Positions 52,501 to 61,605 of a stretch of DNA of 64,000 nt are shown one piece after another. The position numbers and the translations under genes are program-made. Location: assembly GCA_004769085.1 (NCBI GenBank), contig DUDS01000029.1, positions 9,895 through 73,894 of the forward strand. Direction: 5' to 3'. This DNA is from Candidatus Melainabacteria bacterium SSGW_16. GTDB taxonomy: Bacteria; Cyanobacteriota; Vampirovibrionia; 2-02-FULL-35-15. The stretch's first letter is position 1, and each line of letters begins with the position of its first letter. The notes beneath the pieces are model-generated. The model saw nothing but the letters and a program-made list of their open reading frames with translations. It did not search any database and had not been told where the DNA came from.

Positions 52501-53418
52501 TCATTTGGTTACTAATGACTCTACCTTAGCTCCATTATTTGAAACTTTTAATACTTTGTATGAACTTTTTACTTTGTAGGACTGCCATTTATCCACCATA
52601 GACTTTCCAACCTTTTCAGCTTTATCTTTGTTATTCACAAACGCCACAAGTGTTGGTCCAGCACCAGATAAGGTAGCACCAAGTGCTCCACAGGAAACTG
52701 CCTCGTTAAGGATATTTTCCATCCCAGGGATAAGATCCTTTCTGAAAGGCTGATGCAATCTGTCCTGAAAGCCAATCTTTAAACCTTCCCACTCCTTGTT
52801 TAAAAGACATGAGAGAAGATATGCAGTGCGGCTTACATTAAATGTGGCATCTCCATATGGAATATTTGCAGGTAAAAGTTCACGTGATATTCTGGTGGGC
52901 AACTCAAAATCAGGAATTATAACAACGACAAGAAGCTCTTCAGGCCATGGAAATTTACTTACATAAACCATCTCATCAGATGTTACTGATATAGTGAGTC
53001 CACCGCATACTGCTGCTGCTGCATTATCAGGGTGTCTCTCAAGTTTTGTTGCAAGAACAAGAATTTCATTTACAGATAAAGGATTCCCTAAAAAGGTATT
53101 TGCAGCCAGAAGTCCGCTTACAACAGCACTTGCACTTGAACCTAAGCCTGCAGCAAGAGGAATTTTACAGCTAATATCAAGCTCAATACCCGGCGGATTT
53201 TTTTTCATTTTTTTATAAACTTCACAAAAAGATCTGTAGACAAGATTATTACTGTCTTCAGGAAGTGCATTGGGATTAGTTTGATTTATCTTTAATCCAC
53301 CATCGGTAACTTTAAAGGTAAACTCATTATACAAATCAAGCGCAAGAGATAATGTGTCAAAACCTGGTCCAAGGTTTGAAGTTGAAGCTGGTACTTTAAT
53401 TTTTATAATTTCAGACAT
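52501..53418 (-). CDS. thrB: Homoserine kinase
   Basis: 305 residues, GHMP kinase. VPASTSNLGPGFDTLSLALDLYNEFTF opens it, with the ATP loop KIPLAAGLGSSASAVVSGL, ERHPDNAAAAVCGGL and the C-terminal GATLSGAGPTLVAFV. These are characteristic of ThrB and distinguish it from IspE in this window. It phosphorylates homoserine for threonine synthesis. No thrA or thrC lies beside it. It is 16 bases downstream of ispD on the same strand, although the two act in different pathways. Confidence 0.95.
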   Translation of the reverse strand: MSEIIKIKVPASTSNLGPGFDTLSLALDLYNEFTFKVTDGGLKINQTNPNALPEDSNNLVYRSFCEVYKKMKKNPPGIELDISCKIPLAAGLGSSASAVVSGLLAANTFLGNPLSVNEILVLATKLERHPDNAAAAVCGGLTISVTSDEMVYVSKFPWPEELLVVVIIPDFELPTRISRELLPANIPYGDATFNVSRTAYLLSCLLNKEWEGLKIGFQDRLHQPFRKDLIPGMENILNEAVSCGALGATLSGAGPTLVAFVNNKDKAEKVGKSMVDKWQSYKVKSSYKVLKVSNNGAKVESLVTK

Positions 53419-53434
53419 GGCTATTTTAAAACCT

Positions 53435-54211
53435 CTAACACCTGCTTTTTAGTTTCCTATTACTAATATTAACTTCATTTTTTAAAACAGATTCTGCCAG
53501 TAATAAGTCCTCAGGAAAGGTAATTTTAATATTAGTTCTTGATCCCAAAACAAGATTAACTCTTCCAGTTAAAAGTTCTACCATACCTGCTTCATCTGTA
53601 AACGAATTAGAGACTAATTCTGAAGTGGGGGAATTCCTGTAAATCTTATAAGCTTTTTCCAACAGACTATATGAGAAAATCTGAGGAGTTTGCACGGCAA
53701 AAAGACCTTCACGGTTAATTGTTTCCTTTATAATCAATTCGTCATTATCATATTTTGCTTTTTTGAGTGTATCAACAACTGGAATTGCAAGAACACCACT
53801 ACCTGTTCTGGATGCAACCTCTATACATTTTTCTATGTCATTTATATTTACCAGAGGTCTTGCAACATCATGAATTAAAACCAAATCAGTACTTTTATTT
53901 ATCTTACAAAATCCATTATATACAGAATCCTGTCTTAGCTTGCCACCGATTACAACACTTATTTTAATATCAGGGGGCAAATAAGAATGATTTATAAGGT
54001 CTAAAGTTTTCCCAGGATCATTAGAAACAATTACAATCTGATTAACACTCTTTATCATTAAAATTTTTTCAAGTGAATAACTTAACAGTGGCTTTTCATT
54101 TACTTCAATAAATTGTTTTGATATTCCCGAATATTCATCCATCCTGGCTGAACTGCCGGCTGCTGCAATTATTACTCCTATGGATTTATTATTTTCTACT
54201 TTTAAGTTCAT
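53435..54211 (-). CDS. ispD: 2-C-methyl-D-erythritol 4-phosphate cytidylyltransferase
   Basis: 258 residues. The nucleotidyltransferase opening VIIAAAGSSARMDEYSGISKQFIEVNEKPLL includes a slightly altered glycine loop (AAAGSSARM). VLIHDVARPLVN is the conserved metal/CTP region, then VPVVDTLKKA and QTPQIFSY. It joins CTP and methylerythritol phosphate in the MEP pathway. It overlaps nrnA by 23 bases, so the two are coupled. A few residues (about 30) longer than the compact E. coli protein, with a Lys-rich N- and C-terminus. Confidence 0.94.
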   Translation of the reverse strand: MNLKVENNKSIGVIIAAAGSSARMDEYSGISKQFIEVNEKPLLSYSLEKILMIKSVNQIVIVSNDPGKTLDLINHSYLPPDIKISVVIGGKLRQDSVYNGFCKINKSTDLVLIHDVARPLVNINDIEKCIEVASRTGSGVLAIPVVDTLKKAKYDNDELIIKETINREGLFAVQTPQIFSYSLLEKAYKIYRNSPTSELVSNSFTDEAGMVELLTGRVNLVLGSRTNIKITFPEDLLLAESVLKNEVNISNRKLKSRC

Positions 54212-55175
54212 ATAAAACCTTATCCAGGACTGTTTTTTTTACTTCATCAAAAGGTGCTTTTATATTTGCTCCCGCTGCTCTTTTATGCCCACCACCACCA
54301 ATTGAAGCTGCAATTCTGCTAACATCAATTTCATTAGTATTTGATCTAAGGCTGATTTTGATTTCACTTAAATCATCCCTAAAGAATACACCAACCTTTA
54401 CACCCTTTGTCCTCATCATATAATCTACAATATCTTCAGCATCTTCACTCATAGCAGAAAGGCTTTTCATGAGTCCATTATCTACATAGGTCCATGCAAG
54501 CATGCCATCTTCAAGAAGGCTAAGATTATTCAGGGCTGCTCCAAATAATTTAACAGCTCTATAAGGCTTTTCCATAAAAACTTTTTTATAAACTTTTTCA
54601 TGCTCAGCACCCAACAAAATTAATTCAGATGCCCATTTCATAGCTTCAGCATTTGTATTTGAATTTGAAAAACATCCCGTATCAGTAAGTAACGTAATAT
54701 AAAATAACGTTGCGATTTCCTTGGTGATCTTTACTTTCAATTCTTTTGTAAGCCAGTAAACAACCTGACCAGTACTTGTCGCTTCAGGCTCAATCCAGTT
54801 AATATTCCCAAAACCTTCATTTGAAATGTGGTGATCAATGTTAATAGTTGCTCCTGCATTAAACCACAAAGACTTTGCAGAACCAAGCCTTTTTATCGAA
54901 CCACAGTCAAGACTAAAAGCAAGATCATAGTTCTTCTGAAGACCTTCTGATTCAGGTCTTTTAACATATTCTGCAAAAGGTAAAAATTTAAGAACTTCAG
55001 GCACATCATCTGAGACAACATGATCAACTACATGACCGCTTTCTTTTAAAACAGCTCCGAGAGCAAGCATTGAGCCTAAAGTATCTCCATCAGGATTTAG
55101 ATGAGAAAGTACAAGACTCTTCTTTGAACCTTTTATTTTCTCTATTATGTTGCTTAATATTTCAGTCTGATGCAT
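54189..55175 (-). CDS. nrnA: DHH phosphoesterase, oligoribonuclease NrnA-like
   Basis: 328 residues. The DHH domain has LSHLNPDGDTLGSMLALG, SLDCGS, NIDHHISNEGFGNINWIE, and LLTDTGCFSNSNT as metal-binding motifs. The DHHA1 domain ends with GGGGHKRAAGANI, which binds the nucleotide. Homologues degrade short RNAs and, in some species, pAp. No orn is visible in the window. The gene stands first in a leftward group with ispD and thrB. Confidence 0.9.
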   Translation of the reverse strand: MHQTEILSNIIEKIKGSKKSLVLSHLNPDGDTLGSMLALGAVLKESGHVVDHVVSDDVPEVLKFLPFAEYVKRPESEGLQKNYDLAFSLDCGSIKRLGSAKSLWFNAGATINIDHHISNEGFGNINWIEPEATSTGQVVYWLTKELKVKITKEIATLFYITLLTDTGCFSNSNTNAEAMKWASELILLGAEHEKVYKKVFMEKPYRAVKLFGAALNNLSLLEDGMLAWTYVDNGLMKSLSAMSEDAEDIVDYMMRTKGVKVGVFFRDDLSEIKISLRSNTNEIDVSRIAASIGGGGHKRAAGANIKAPFDEVKKTVLDKVLYELKSRK

Positions 55176-55229
55176 TGGAAGGTTGTTAAATAACTAATTC
55201 AAGCAGATGACACATCGTACCCAATAGAT

Positions 55230-55235
55230 TATACT
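55230..55235 (+). promoter_or_regulatory. -10 box TATACT before the HIT gene
   Basis: TATACT ends six bases before the ATG at 55242, so the expected transcription start coincides with the A of the start codon. No Shine-Dalgarno fits between them. Confidence 0.45.
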
Positions 55236-55241
55236 TTAGGA

Positions 55242-55589
55242 ATGAATGATGACTCTAATAACTGCATTTTCTGCAAAATTGCAAAGAAAGAATTACAGAC
55301 ACAAATTGTTTTTGAAAATGAAGAGTTTATAGCATTTAATGATATTAAACCTGTAAGTCCTGTTCATACTCTTGTAATACCAAAAAAACACTATAAGAAC
55401 CTGCTTGAAGTTAATGATGTACCCATGCTTGGGAAGTTATTTTTAACAGCTTGTGATGTAGCAAAAAAACAAGGTCTTGATGAAGGGTTCAGAACAGTTA
55501 TTAACACCGGAGACAACGGTGGACAGACTGTTCATCATCTACATCTTCACATACTAGGCGGCAGATTTCATAAATGGCCTCCGGGATAA
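55242..55589 (+). CDS. HIT-family hydrolase
   Basis: 115 residues. CIFCKIAKKE near the N-terminus (the zinc-Cys variant of HinT), then EEFIAFNDIKPVSPVHTLVIPKKHY, and the histidine triad VHHLHLHILGG. The family hydrolyses AMP-linked phosphoramidates and adenylates. The MurT-like gene follows after 15 bases, so they may share a message. Nothing unusual. Confidence 0.95.
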   Translation: MNDDSNNCIFCKIAKKELQTQIVFENEEFIAFNDIKPVSPVHTLVIPKKHYKNLLEVNDVPMLGKLFLTACDVAKKQGLDEGFRTVINTGDNGGQTVHHLHLHILGGRFHKWPPG

Positions 55590-55604
55590 AGATCAAAATA
55601 TTCT

Positions 55605-56996
55605 ATGGAAAAATTTGTATTTCTACTCTCCTTGTGGTCAGCAAAAATTTTAAGTCTGTTAATAAGAATATTTAAGCTCGGTCAGGCTTCAAACTTCCCT
55701 GGAAAAATAGCTCTTAGCTTACAAAAAGATTTTTTAAAACATTTCATCCTGAAGGAAAACTGCAAAGTAATTGTAATAACTGGCACAAATGGTAAAAGTA
55801 CCACCACCAGATTTCTTAGTAATGCCCTTAAAACAGCCTCAAAAAAAACAATCTTTAATAAATCAGGTGCAAACCTGCTGTCTGGAATTGCAACTTTATT
55901 TTCAACATGCGCAAATGTATTTGGAACAATTTCCCATGAATACATAATTCTTGAAACAGATGAAGCCACATTGCCACTATTAACAGACCAGATAAAAATT
56001 AATTTTATTGGAATTACAAACCTCTTCAGGGATCAACTAGATAGATACGGTGAATTAGATACTACTATAAAATTAATAGAAAAAGGAATAAACAAAGACA
56101 AGGACATTGTTCTCATACTAAATGCTGACGATCCAAGAATTGCATATTTAAATTCTCCAAATAAAAAATATTTTTACGGTCTAAATATTATTGACTCACA
56201 CATTGATTCAAATGGTTCAAACAATAAATGGCTTGCTGATCCTGAAGAAATTACTAGTTGTCCAAAATGCAATAACATTCTGAAATTTGAAAAGAAATTC
56301 CTGGCACATCTAGGAAACTACAAATGCCCCACATGTAAACTAGCCAGACCAGAACTTGATTTTGAAATAACAAACCATAAAACTGATGAGCAGACATTAT
56401 ATTTTGATCTTTTGACTAAAAAAATAAAATCAGGCTTTTTCACACATATGATAGGAGTATTTAATTTATATAATGCTCTATGTGCAATAGCCTGCATAAA
56501 AACGGTTTCACCTGATACAACAAATGTCCATATTCAAAGGAGCTTTCAGTCATACTCTACAATTTTTGGCAGGGGAGAAAAAATAACTTTAGAGAATAAA
56601 ACCAGCTGGATTTACCTTATTAAAAACCCAACCGGTGCAACTGAAGTTTTAAAAACATTAACAGGGATACCAAATGCCAGATTTATGATTGCTATAAATG
56701 ATAATTTTGCAGACGGAAGAGATGTTTCATGGCTCTGGGATGTAAGATTTGATATTTTATCATCACACAAAAAAGAAATATTTGTCTCAGGGAAACGGGC
56801 ATATGATATGGCTCTAAGATTAAAATATGCAGACATAAGCCAGAAACAAATTAAAATTAATGATAACCTGATCAAGTCACTTAAAGATGCAGTTAAGTCA
56901 ATGAATGAACAGGAGACACTTTTCATACTTCCTACTTATACTGCATTGCTGGAATTACAAAAAAGAGGAATTGCAAAAAGCGAATTTTTAACCTGA
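55605..56996 (+). CDS. murT: Mur-ligase family protein, MurT-like with zinc ribbon
   Basis: 463 residues. The Mur-ligase ATP loop VITGTNGKSTTTRFLSNAL precedes ETDEATLPLL and FLRNLFRDQLDRYGELD-like FRDQLDRYGE. A four-Cys ribbon (SCPKCNN and YKCPTCK) lies at residues ~225-250, as in MurT. The C-terminal DUF1727 part has KNPTGATEVLKTL and INDNFADGRDVSWLWDVRF. MurT with GatD amidates the D-Glu of lipid II. No gatD follows; an M23 peptidase gene does. Assignment to the family is secure, to the reaction less so without GatD. Confidence 0.87.
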   Translation: MEKFVFLLSLWSAKILSLLIRIFKLGQASNFPGKIALSLQKDFLKHFILKENCKVIVITGTNGKSTTTRFLSNALKTASKKTIFNKSGANLLSGIATLFSTCANVFGTISHEYIILETDEATLPLLTDQIKINFIGITNLFRDQLDRYGELDTTIKLIEKGINKDKDIVLILNADDPRIAYLNSPNKKYFYGLNIIDSHIDSNGSNNKWLADPEEITSCPKCNNILKFEKKFLAHLGNYKCPTCKLARPELDFEITNHKTDEQTLYFDLLTKKIKSGFFTHMIGVFNLYNALCAIACIKTVSPDTTNVHIQRSFQSYSTIFGRGEKITLENKTSWIYLIKNPTGATEVLKTLTGIPNARFMIAINDNFADGRDVSWLWDVRFDILSSHKKEIFVSGKRAYDMALRLKYADISQKQIKINDNLIKSLKDAVKSMNEQETLFILPTYTALLELQKRGIAKSEFLT

Positions 56997-57102
56997 ATTT
57001 AATCTTTTAGGCTCTAAGTACTAATTTATAGATTAAATTCCTTTAAGCTAGGCTATAAAACATAAATATCCCCTTTAAACACTACTTTTTATATTTTGAA
57101 TC

Positions 57103-57891
57103 ATGCCTAATCCAATTCAAAACTTGGTTTTACCATCGTTTGATTTTAATTTAAATCGGTTTGAAAATTTATTTTCAAACACTTTTTCATCACTATCAAA
57201 TTTTGAATTACCTTATTCATTTGACACATATGAACATTCAGGGTTTAAAACAAGTGGGCTTTTTAGTGATTTATGTTCAAGGTTAGATCTTAGCTCTTAT
57301 TTCACTCCAATTCGACCCACTTCAGAACATGAACATTCAGGGTTTAAAACAAGTGGGCTTTTTAGTGATTTATGTTCAAGGTTAGATCTTAGCTCTTATT
57401 TCACTCCAATTCGACCCACTAAGGATCCTCAAAACCATGTCACAAAAAAACAAAGTCTATTTGGAAGTATAAGAAATAAAATTAATAACTTTGCTGAAAG
57501 GTTTATATCGCCTGTTACAGGCAGAATAACATCAGGATATGGGGACAGAATCCACCCAACGTTACACTACAAAAAATTTCACAATGGAATAGATATCGCT
57601 GTACCACAAGGAACACCAGTAATGGCATCAGCAAGCGGTGAAGTAATTAAAGTGGATAATCTAGGAAAAGGTCCAAGCGGTAAACATGTTGTCATAAGAC
57701 ATTCAAGCGGATACACAAGTTCATATTGCCATTTAAGCAGCACAAATGTCACTGATGGTCAAACGGTCTCTCAGAAAGATTTTATAGGGCGGGTTGGCAC
57801 TACAGGACGTTCAACTGGTCCACATCTGCACTTTACCTTAAAAAGAGGTAACAGCACAGAAAATCCACTGAATCATCTGCATCACGCATAA
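57103..57891 (+). CDS. M23 (LytM-type) peptidase-domain protein with duplicated segment
   Basis: 262 residues. No signal peptide is evident. Residues ~43-73 and ~76-106 are two identical 30-residue units (beginning EHSGFKTSGLF and ending TPIRPT) made by a perfect 92-base DNA repeat. The M23 domain covers ~145-262: SGYGDRIHP, HNGIDIAVPQGTPV (zinc ligands), SGEVI, and GPHLHFTL (H-x-H). It would cut peptidoglycan peptide crosslinks if exported; without an obvious signal the export route is unclear. It could activate division, as with FtsEX-regulated hydrolases. Confidence 0.85.
   Translation: MPNPIQNLVLPSFDFNLNRFENLFSNTFSSLSNFELPYSFDTYEHSGFKTSGLFSDLCSRLDLSSYFTPIRPTSEHEHSGFKTSGLFSDLCSRLDLSSYFTPIRPTKDPQNHVTKKQSLFGSIRNKINNFAERFISPVTGRITSGYGDRIHPTLHYKKFHNGIDIAVPQGTPVMASASGEVIKVDNLGKGPSGKHVVIRHSSGYTSSYCHLSSTNVTDGQTVSQKDFIGRVGTTGRSTGPHLHFTLKRGNSTENPLNHLHHA
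57230..57420 (+). repeat. 92-base perfect direct repeat, period 99 bases
   Basis: Bases 57230-57321 and 57329-57420 are identical. The seven bases between them are unique, so the period is 99, exactly 33 codons. Perfect identity at the DNA level means the duplication is very recent or maintained by conversion, or is an assembly effect. Confidence 0.9.
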
Positions 57892-58008
57892 AACATCACC
57901 TTTCAAAAATACAAAAGACCTATATATTTAATATGTTAGGATTAAAAGATCCCTTCTTTAATAAAGCTTGATTAATAACACTCAAAGTATTTTGGGTATA
58001 GAGAATAA

Positions 58009-61000
58009 ATGACCATTAATTACTTGATAAATGAATATTTAAATACAACCAAGGGTGAATCTGTATCATCCAGGCTTAAATTTCTAAAAGGAGGAGAAGT
58101 TCATTTTCATGGGATTACAGATCCAGCCAAAGGATTTTTTCTTTTATCTCTTGTTTATTCGATAAACAGACCAATCTTATATCTGGCAAATGATTCAACT
58201 GCTGCATTAAATCTTTACCATGAGATTTTTAGTTTTATACCGAATAATTTATCTTATTTCTGTGGGCAGGAAGTTTCTCCATATGATCAGATATCAAGCG
58301 ATACTGAAGTAATCTCTCATCAGACAAGAACATTAACAGGGCTGATTAAAAACAATCAAAAGCCGCTTATTATATCTACAGCAAAATATCTGCTTGAAAA
58401 AATCTGGAATAAAGAAGATCTGATAAAACATTCCTTTGAAATAACTCCTGAAATAAAAATCGAAACAAAATCACTTTCAGAAAAATTAATAAGACTTGGC
58501 TATAAAAAAAATACTATGGTTACCAACAGAGGAGAATTCAGTTCCAGGGGTGACATATTTGATATTTATCCTATAATTGGCGAACCTGCAAGAATTGAAT
58601 TCTTTGGAGATGAAATTCAGTCAATCAGAATTTATTCACTCATAACCCAGAGATCTCAGGAAAATATAACCAAGGTATTGGTAACGCCACGTTATTATGT
58701 AATAAACACAGACCAAAAAAAATTAAAAGATTCTATTACAAAAATCACAAGAACAGATGATTCATTATCAGAAATTCTAAAATCAGAGAAAGAACAAATT
58801 GAAACAAACGATTATTTTGAATCCCTGGAATATTATTCTCAGTTAGTAAACCAGCGGACATCATCATTATTTGATTATCTTCCCGAAGATACAATAATCA
58901 TTACAGATGACTGGGAATCAAATGCAATTTCAATTGAAAGCTGGTATCAAAGAAATATTGAGATTAAAAATGAGCTTGAATCAAACAAAAAAATTATACC
59001 TTTAGAGGATCTGCTTTTATTTCATCCTGAGATAGTTTTAAGCAAATTAAAAAATTATTCCAGAGCATTCCTGGACAGGTTTGAATTATTTGATCAGTCA
59101 AATTCTGCTTCGATAAATCTTGAGCTTGATCCTGCCATGAGATTTCATAACCAGCTTGAGAAGTTTTCAGAATACCTGAAAGAGATCACATCTCTAAATC
59201 ATAAAACAATAATATTTACAGACCAGCCTCAAAGAGTAAAAGGAATTTTAAGAGAGTGGAACATACCAGGTGTATATGAGGAAGATATAAAAGATGGCGA
59301 ATTCAGCAAACAAAATATAGTTATCAGTAAAGAAGGAACTACAAGCGGTTTTGTAATTAATCCGGCAAAAATTATTGTTTTTACTGACCAGGAAATATTC
59401 GGGACAAAAAGAAAACCAAATTTTTTAAAGAGATTATACAAACAGGATAATTACCAATATTATTCAAATGTTGAGGATTTAAAACCAAATGACTACGTTG
59501 TCCACATAAAACATGGAATCGGGAAGTACCGTGGACTTGTAAAAATGACCTTGGACAATGTTGACAGGGAATATCTGATGATTGAGTATGCATCAGAGGG
59601 TAAACTTTATCTTCCTGTCGAACAAATAAATATGCTCTATAGATACAGAGGATCAGCAGAAGTAGTACCAAAACTCTCAAAGCTTGGGGGAAATGACTGG
59701 GAGCTAACAAAAAAGAAAGTTAAAAAAGCTGTTAAAAGAATTGCAGAGGATTTGCTGAACCTGTACACTGCCAGATCTAAGCTTGATGGTTTTGCATTTA
59801 ATTCAGATTCACACTGGCAGATTGAAATGGAAGAATCTTTTCCTTATACAGAAACGCCTGATCAATGGAAAGCAATTTGTGAAGTTAAAACAAGTATGGA
59901 ATCCACAAAACCAATGGACAGGCTTATATGCGGGGATGTAGGATATGGAAAAACTGAAGTAGCGCTAAGAGCTATCTTTAAAGCTGTTTTATCCGGCAAA
60001 CAAGTAGCAGTTCTTGTCCCGACAACCATTCTTGCACAACAACATTTTAATGTAATTTCAGAAAGGCTTGCGCCATATCCAACAAAAGTTGCAATGTTAA
60101 GCCGCTTTGTAAGTAACAAAGACCAAAAACAAATAATAGGAAAAGTTGGATTGGGAGAAATAGATGTCGTAATTGGTACTCATAGACTGCTTCAAAATGA
60201 TGTTAAATTCAAAGATCTTGGTTTGGTAGTCATTGATGAAGAACAAAGGTTTGGTGTAACACATAAGGAAAAACTAAAACACTTAAGGGTTACTGTTGAT
60301 GTTCTTACACTAAGTGCAACACCAATTCCAAGAACACTTCATATGGCATTATCCGGAGCAAGAGATATGTCACTAATAAATACTCCACCCGCAAATCGTC
60401 TGCCAATTAAGACATTTGTAGGTGAAAGTAAAACAACAATTATTAAAACCGCAATGTTGCATGAACTTGAACGCGGGGGGCAAATATATTTTGTTCACAA
60501 CAGAATTGAATCAATCTATAAAATATCTGCATTTATAAAAGAACTTGTTCCTGAAGCAAACATTATTGTTGCTCACGGGCAGATGCAGGATAATGAGCTT
60601 GAAAACGTCATGTTTGATTTCATGCAGAAAAAATACAATGTTCTTGTCTGCACTACAATTATAGAATCAGGAATAGATATTCCGTCAGTAAACACAATAA
60701 TCATTGATAATTCAGATCAAATGGGACTTGCTCAGTTATACCAGCTAAGAGGAAGAGTAGGCAGAGCAGAAATTCAGGCATATGCTTACTGCCTTTATGA
60801 AGCAGACAAAGTTCTAACCGAAACTGCAAAAAACAGGCTTCAGGCAATCAAAGAATTTTCAAATTTGGGTTCAGGTTATCAAATTGCGCTCCGAGATATG
60901 GAAATAAGAGGTGTTGGAAATATACTTGGATCTGAACAGCATGGTCATATGATTTCTGTAGGATTTGATTTCTATTGTGAATTATTAAGTGAAGCTGTTG

Positions 61001-61524
61001 ATAAGCTTAGAGGGCTTGAAGTAAATGATCCTGAACTTGAATGTGTTGTAGATTTAAATATAAATGCATATATCCCAAGTAGTTATATAGAATATGAACA
61101 GCAAAAGGTGACAGAGTATAAAAGACTGGCAAATGTAAGAACAAGTAAAAATTTGGAATATATTAAATCCGAGTGGAAAGATCGTTTTGGCAATTATCCC
61201 CAAGAAGTTGACAATTTGATCAGGATAGTAGAACTAAGAATACTTGCAAATAGCACAGGGATAAAGTATATAAAGTCAGAGAATATATCCGGTAATATTA
61301 AAATTGATCTTAATGCAAGGCTTGAAAAATGGTTAAATATCCAGGATAAATTGCCCCAGAGTTTTAAAGGAAGGATTTCTTTTAAATCCAGCGCCAGGGG
61401 AAGCAGTCAAACATCATACCTAATAGCCAGAACAGGTGCTTTAAGCTCATCCGAGCAGTTAGATTTGCTCTTTAACATTATTGAGCATATGAAGATCCAT
61501 AACCTTAATGAAAAAATAGCATAA
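58009..61524 (+). CDS. mfd: Transcription-repair coupling factor Mfd
   Basis: 1171 residues, standard for Mfd. The UvrB-homology N-terminus is followed by the RNA-polymerase interaction domain (DYVVHIKHGIGKYRGLVKM). Then come the SF2 translocase with GDVGYGKTEVALRAI, VLVPTTILAQQHF and VIDEEQRFGVTHKEKLK, and TLSATPIPRTLHMAL. IESGIDIPSVNTIII and QLRGRVGRAEIQAYAY end the core, and the TRCF C-terminal domain closes it. Mfd removes RNA polymerase stalled at lesions and recruits UvrA. The ATG is preceded by AT-rich sequence without a clear Shine-Dalgarno. Confidence 0.97.
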   Translation: MTINYLINEYLNTTKGESVSSRLKFLKGGEVHFHGITDPAKGFFLLSLVYSINRPILYLANDSTAALNLYHEIFSFIPNNLSYFCGQEVSPYDQISSDTEVISHQTRTLTGLIKNNQKPLIISTAKYLLEKIWNKEDLIKHSFEITPEIKIETKSLSEKLIRLGYKKNTMVTNRGEFSSRGDIFDIYPIIGEPARIEFFGDEIQSIRIYSLITQRSQENITKVLVTPRYYVINTDQKKLKDSITKITRTDDSLSEILKSEKEQIETNDYFESLEYYSQLVNQRTSSLFDYLPEDTIIITDDWESNAISIESWYQRNIEIKNELESNKKIIPLEDLLLFHPEIVLSKLKNYSRAFLDRFELFDQSNSASINLELDPAMRFHNQLEKFSEYLKEITSLNHKTIIFTDQPQRVKGILREWNIPGVYEEDIKDGEFSKQNIVISKEGTTSGFVINPAKIIVFTDQEIFGTKRKPNFLKRLYKQDNYQYYSNVEDLKPNDYVVHIKHGIGKYRGLVKMTLDNVDREYLMIEYASEGKLYLPVEQINMLYRYRGSAEVVPKLSKLGGNDWELTKKKVKKAVKRIAEDLLNLYTARSKLDGFAFNSDSHWQIEMEESFPYTETPDQWKAICEVKTSMESTKPMDRLICGDVGYGKTEVALRAIFKAVLSGKQVAVLVPTTILAQQHFNVISERLAPYPTKVAMLSRFVSNKDQKQIIGKVGLGEIDVVIGTHRLLQNDVKFKDLGLVVIDEEQRFGVTHKEKLKHLRVTVDVLTLSATPIPRTLHMALSGARDMSLINTPPANRLPIKTFVGESKTTIIKTAMLHELERGGQIYFVHNRIESIYKISAFIKELVPEANIIVAHGQMQDNELENVMFDFMQKKYNVLVCTTIIESGIDIPSVNTIIIDNSDQMGLAQLYQLRGRVGRAEIQAYAYCLYEADKVLTETAKNRLQAIKEFSNLGSGYQIALRDMEIRGVGNILGSEQHGHMISVGFDFYCELLSEAVDKLRGLEVNDPELECVVDLNINAYIPSSYIEYEQQKVTEYKRLANVRTSKNLEYIKSEWKDRFGNYPQEVDNLIRIVELRILANSTGIKYIKSENISGNIKIDLNARLEKWLNIQDKLPQSFKGRISFKSSARGSSQTSYLIARTGALSSSEQLDLLFNIIEHMKIHNLNEKIA

Positions 61525-61605
61525 GTCCGCCTTTTTGGGCCCGATACAAAAAAAACAATTTTTTTAATGTTTTGATTTACAATATTTATATAGGACTGTT
61601 AAGTA

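Noticed and set aside
57230..57420. CRISPR array
   Set aside because: There are only two repeats, of 92 bases, inside a gene in frame; no spacer-repeat pattern and no cas gene in the window.
59381..59710. 109-residue frame antisense to mfd
   Set aside because: Shadow of the mfd coding frame with no ribosome-binding site or recognisable protein.
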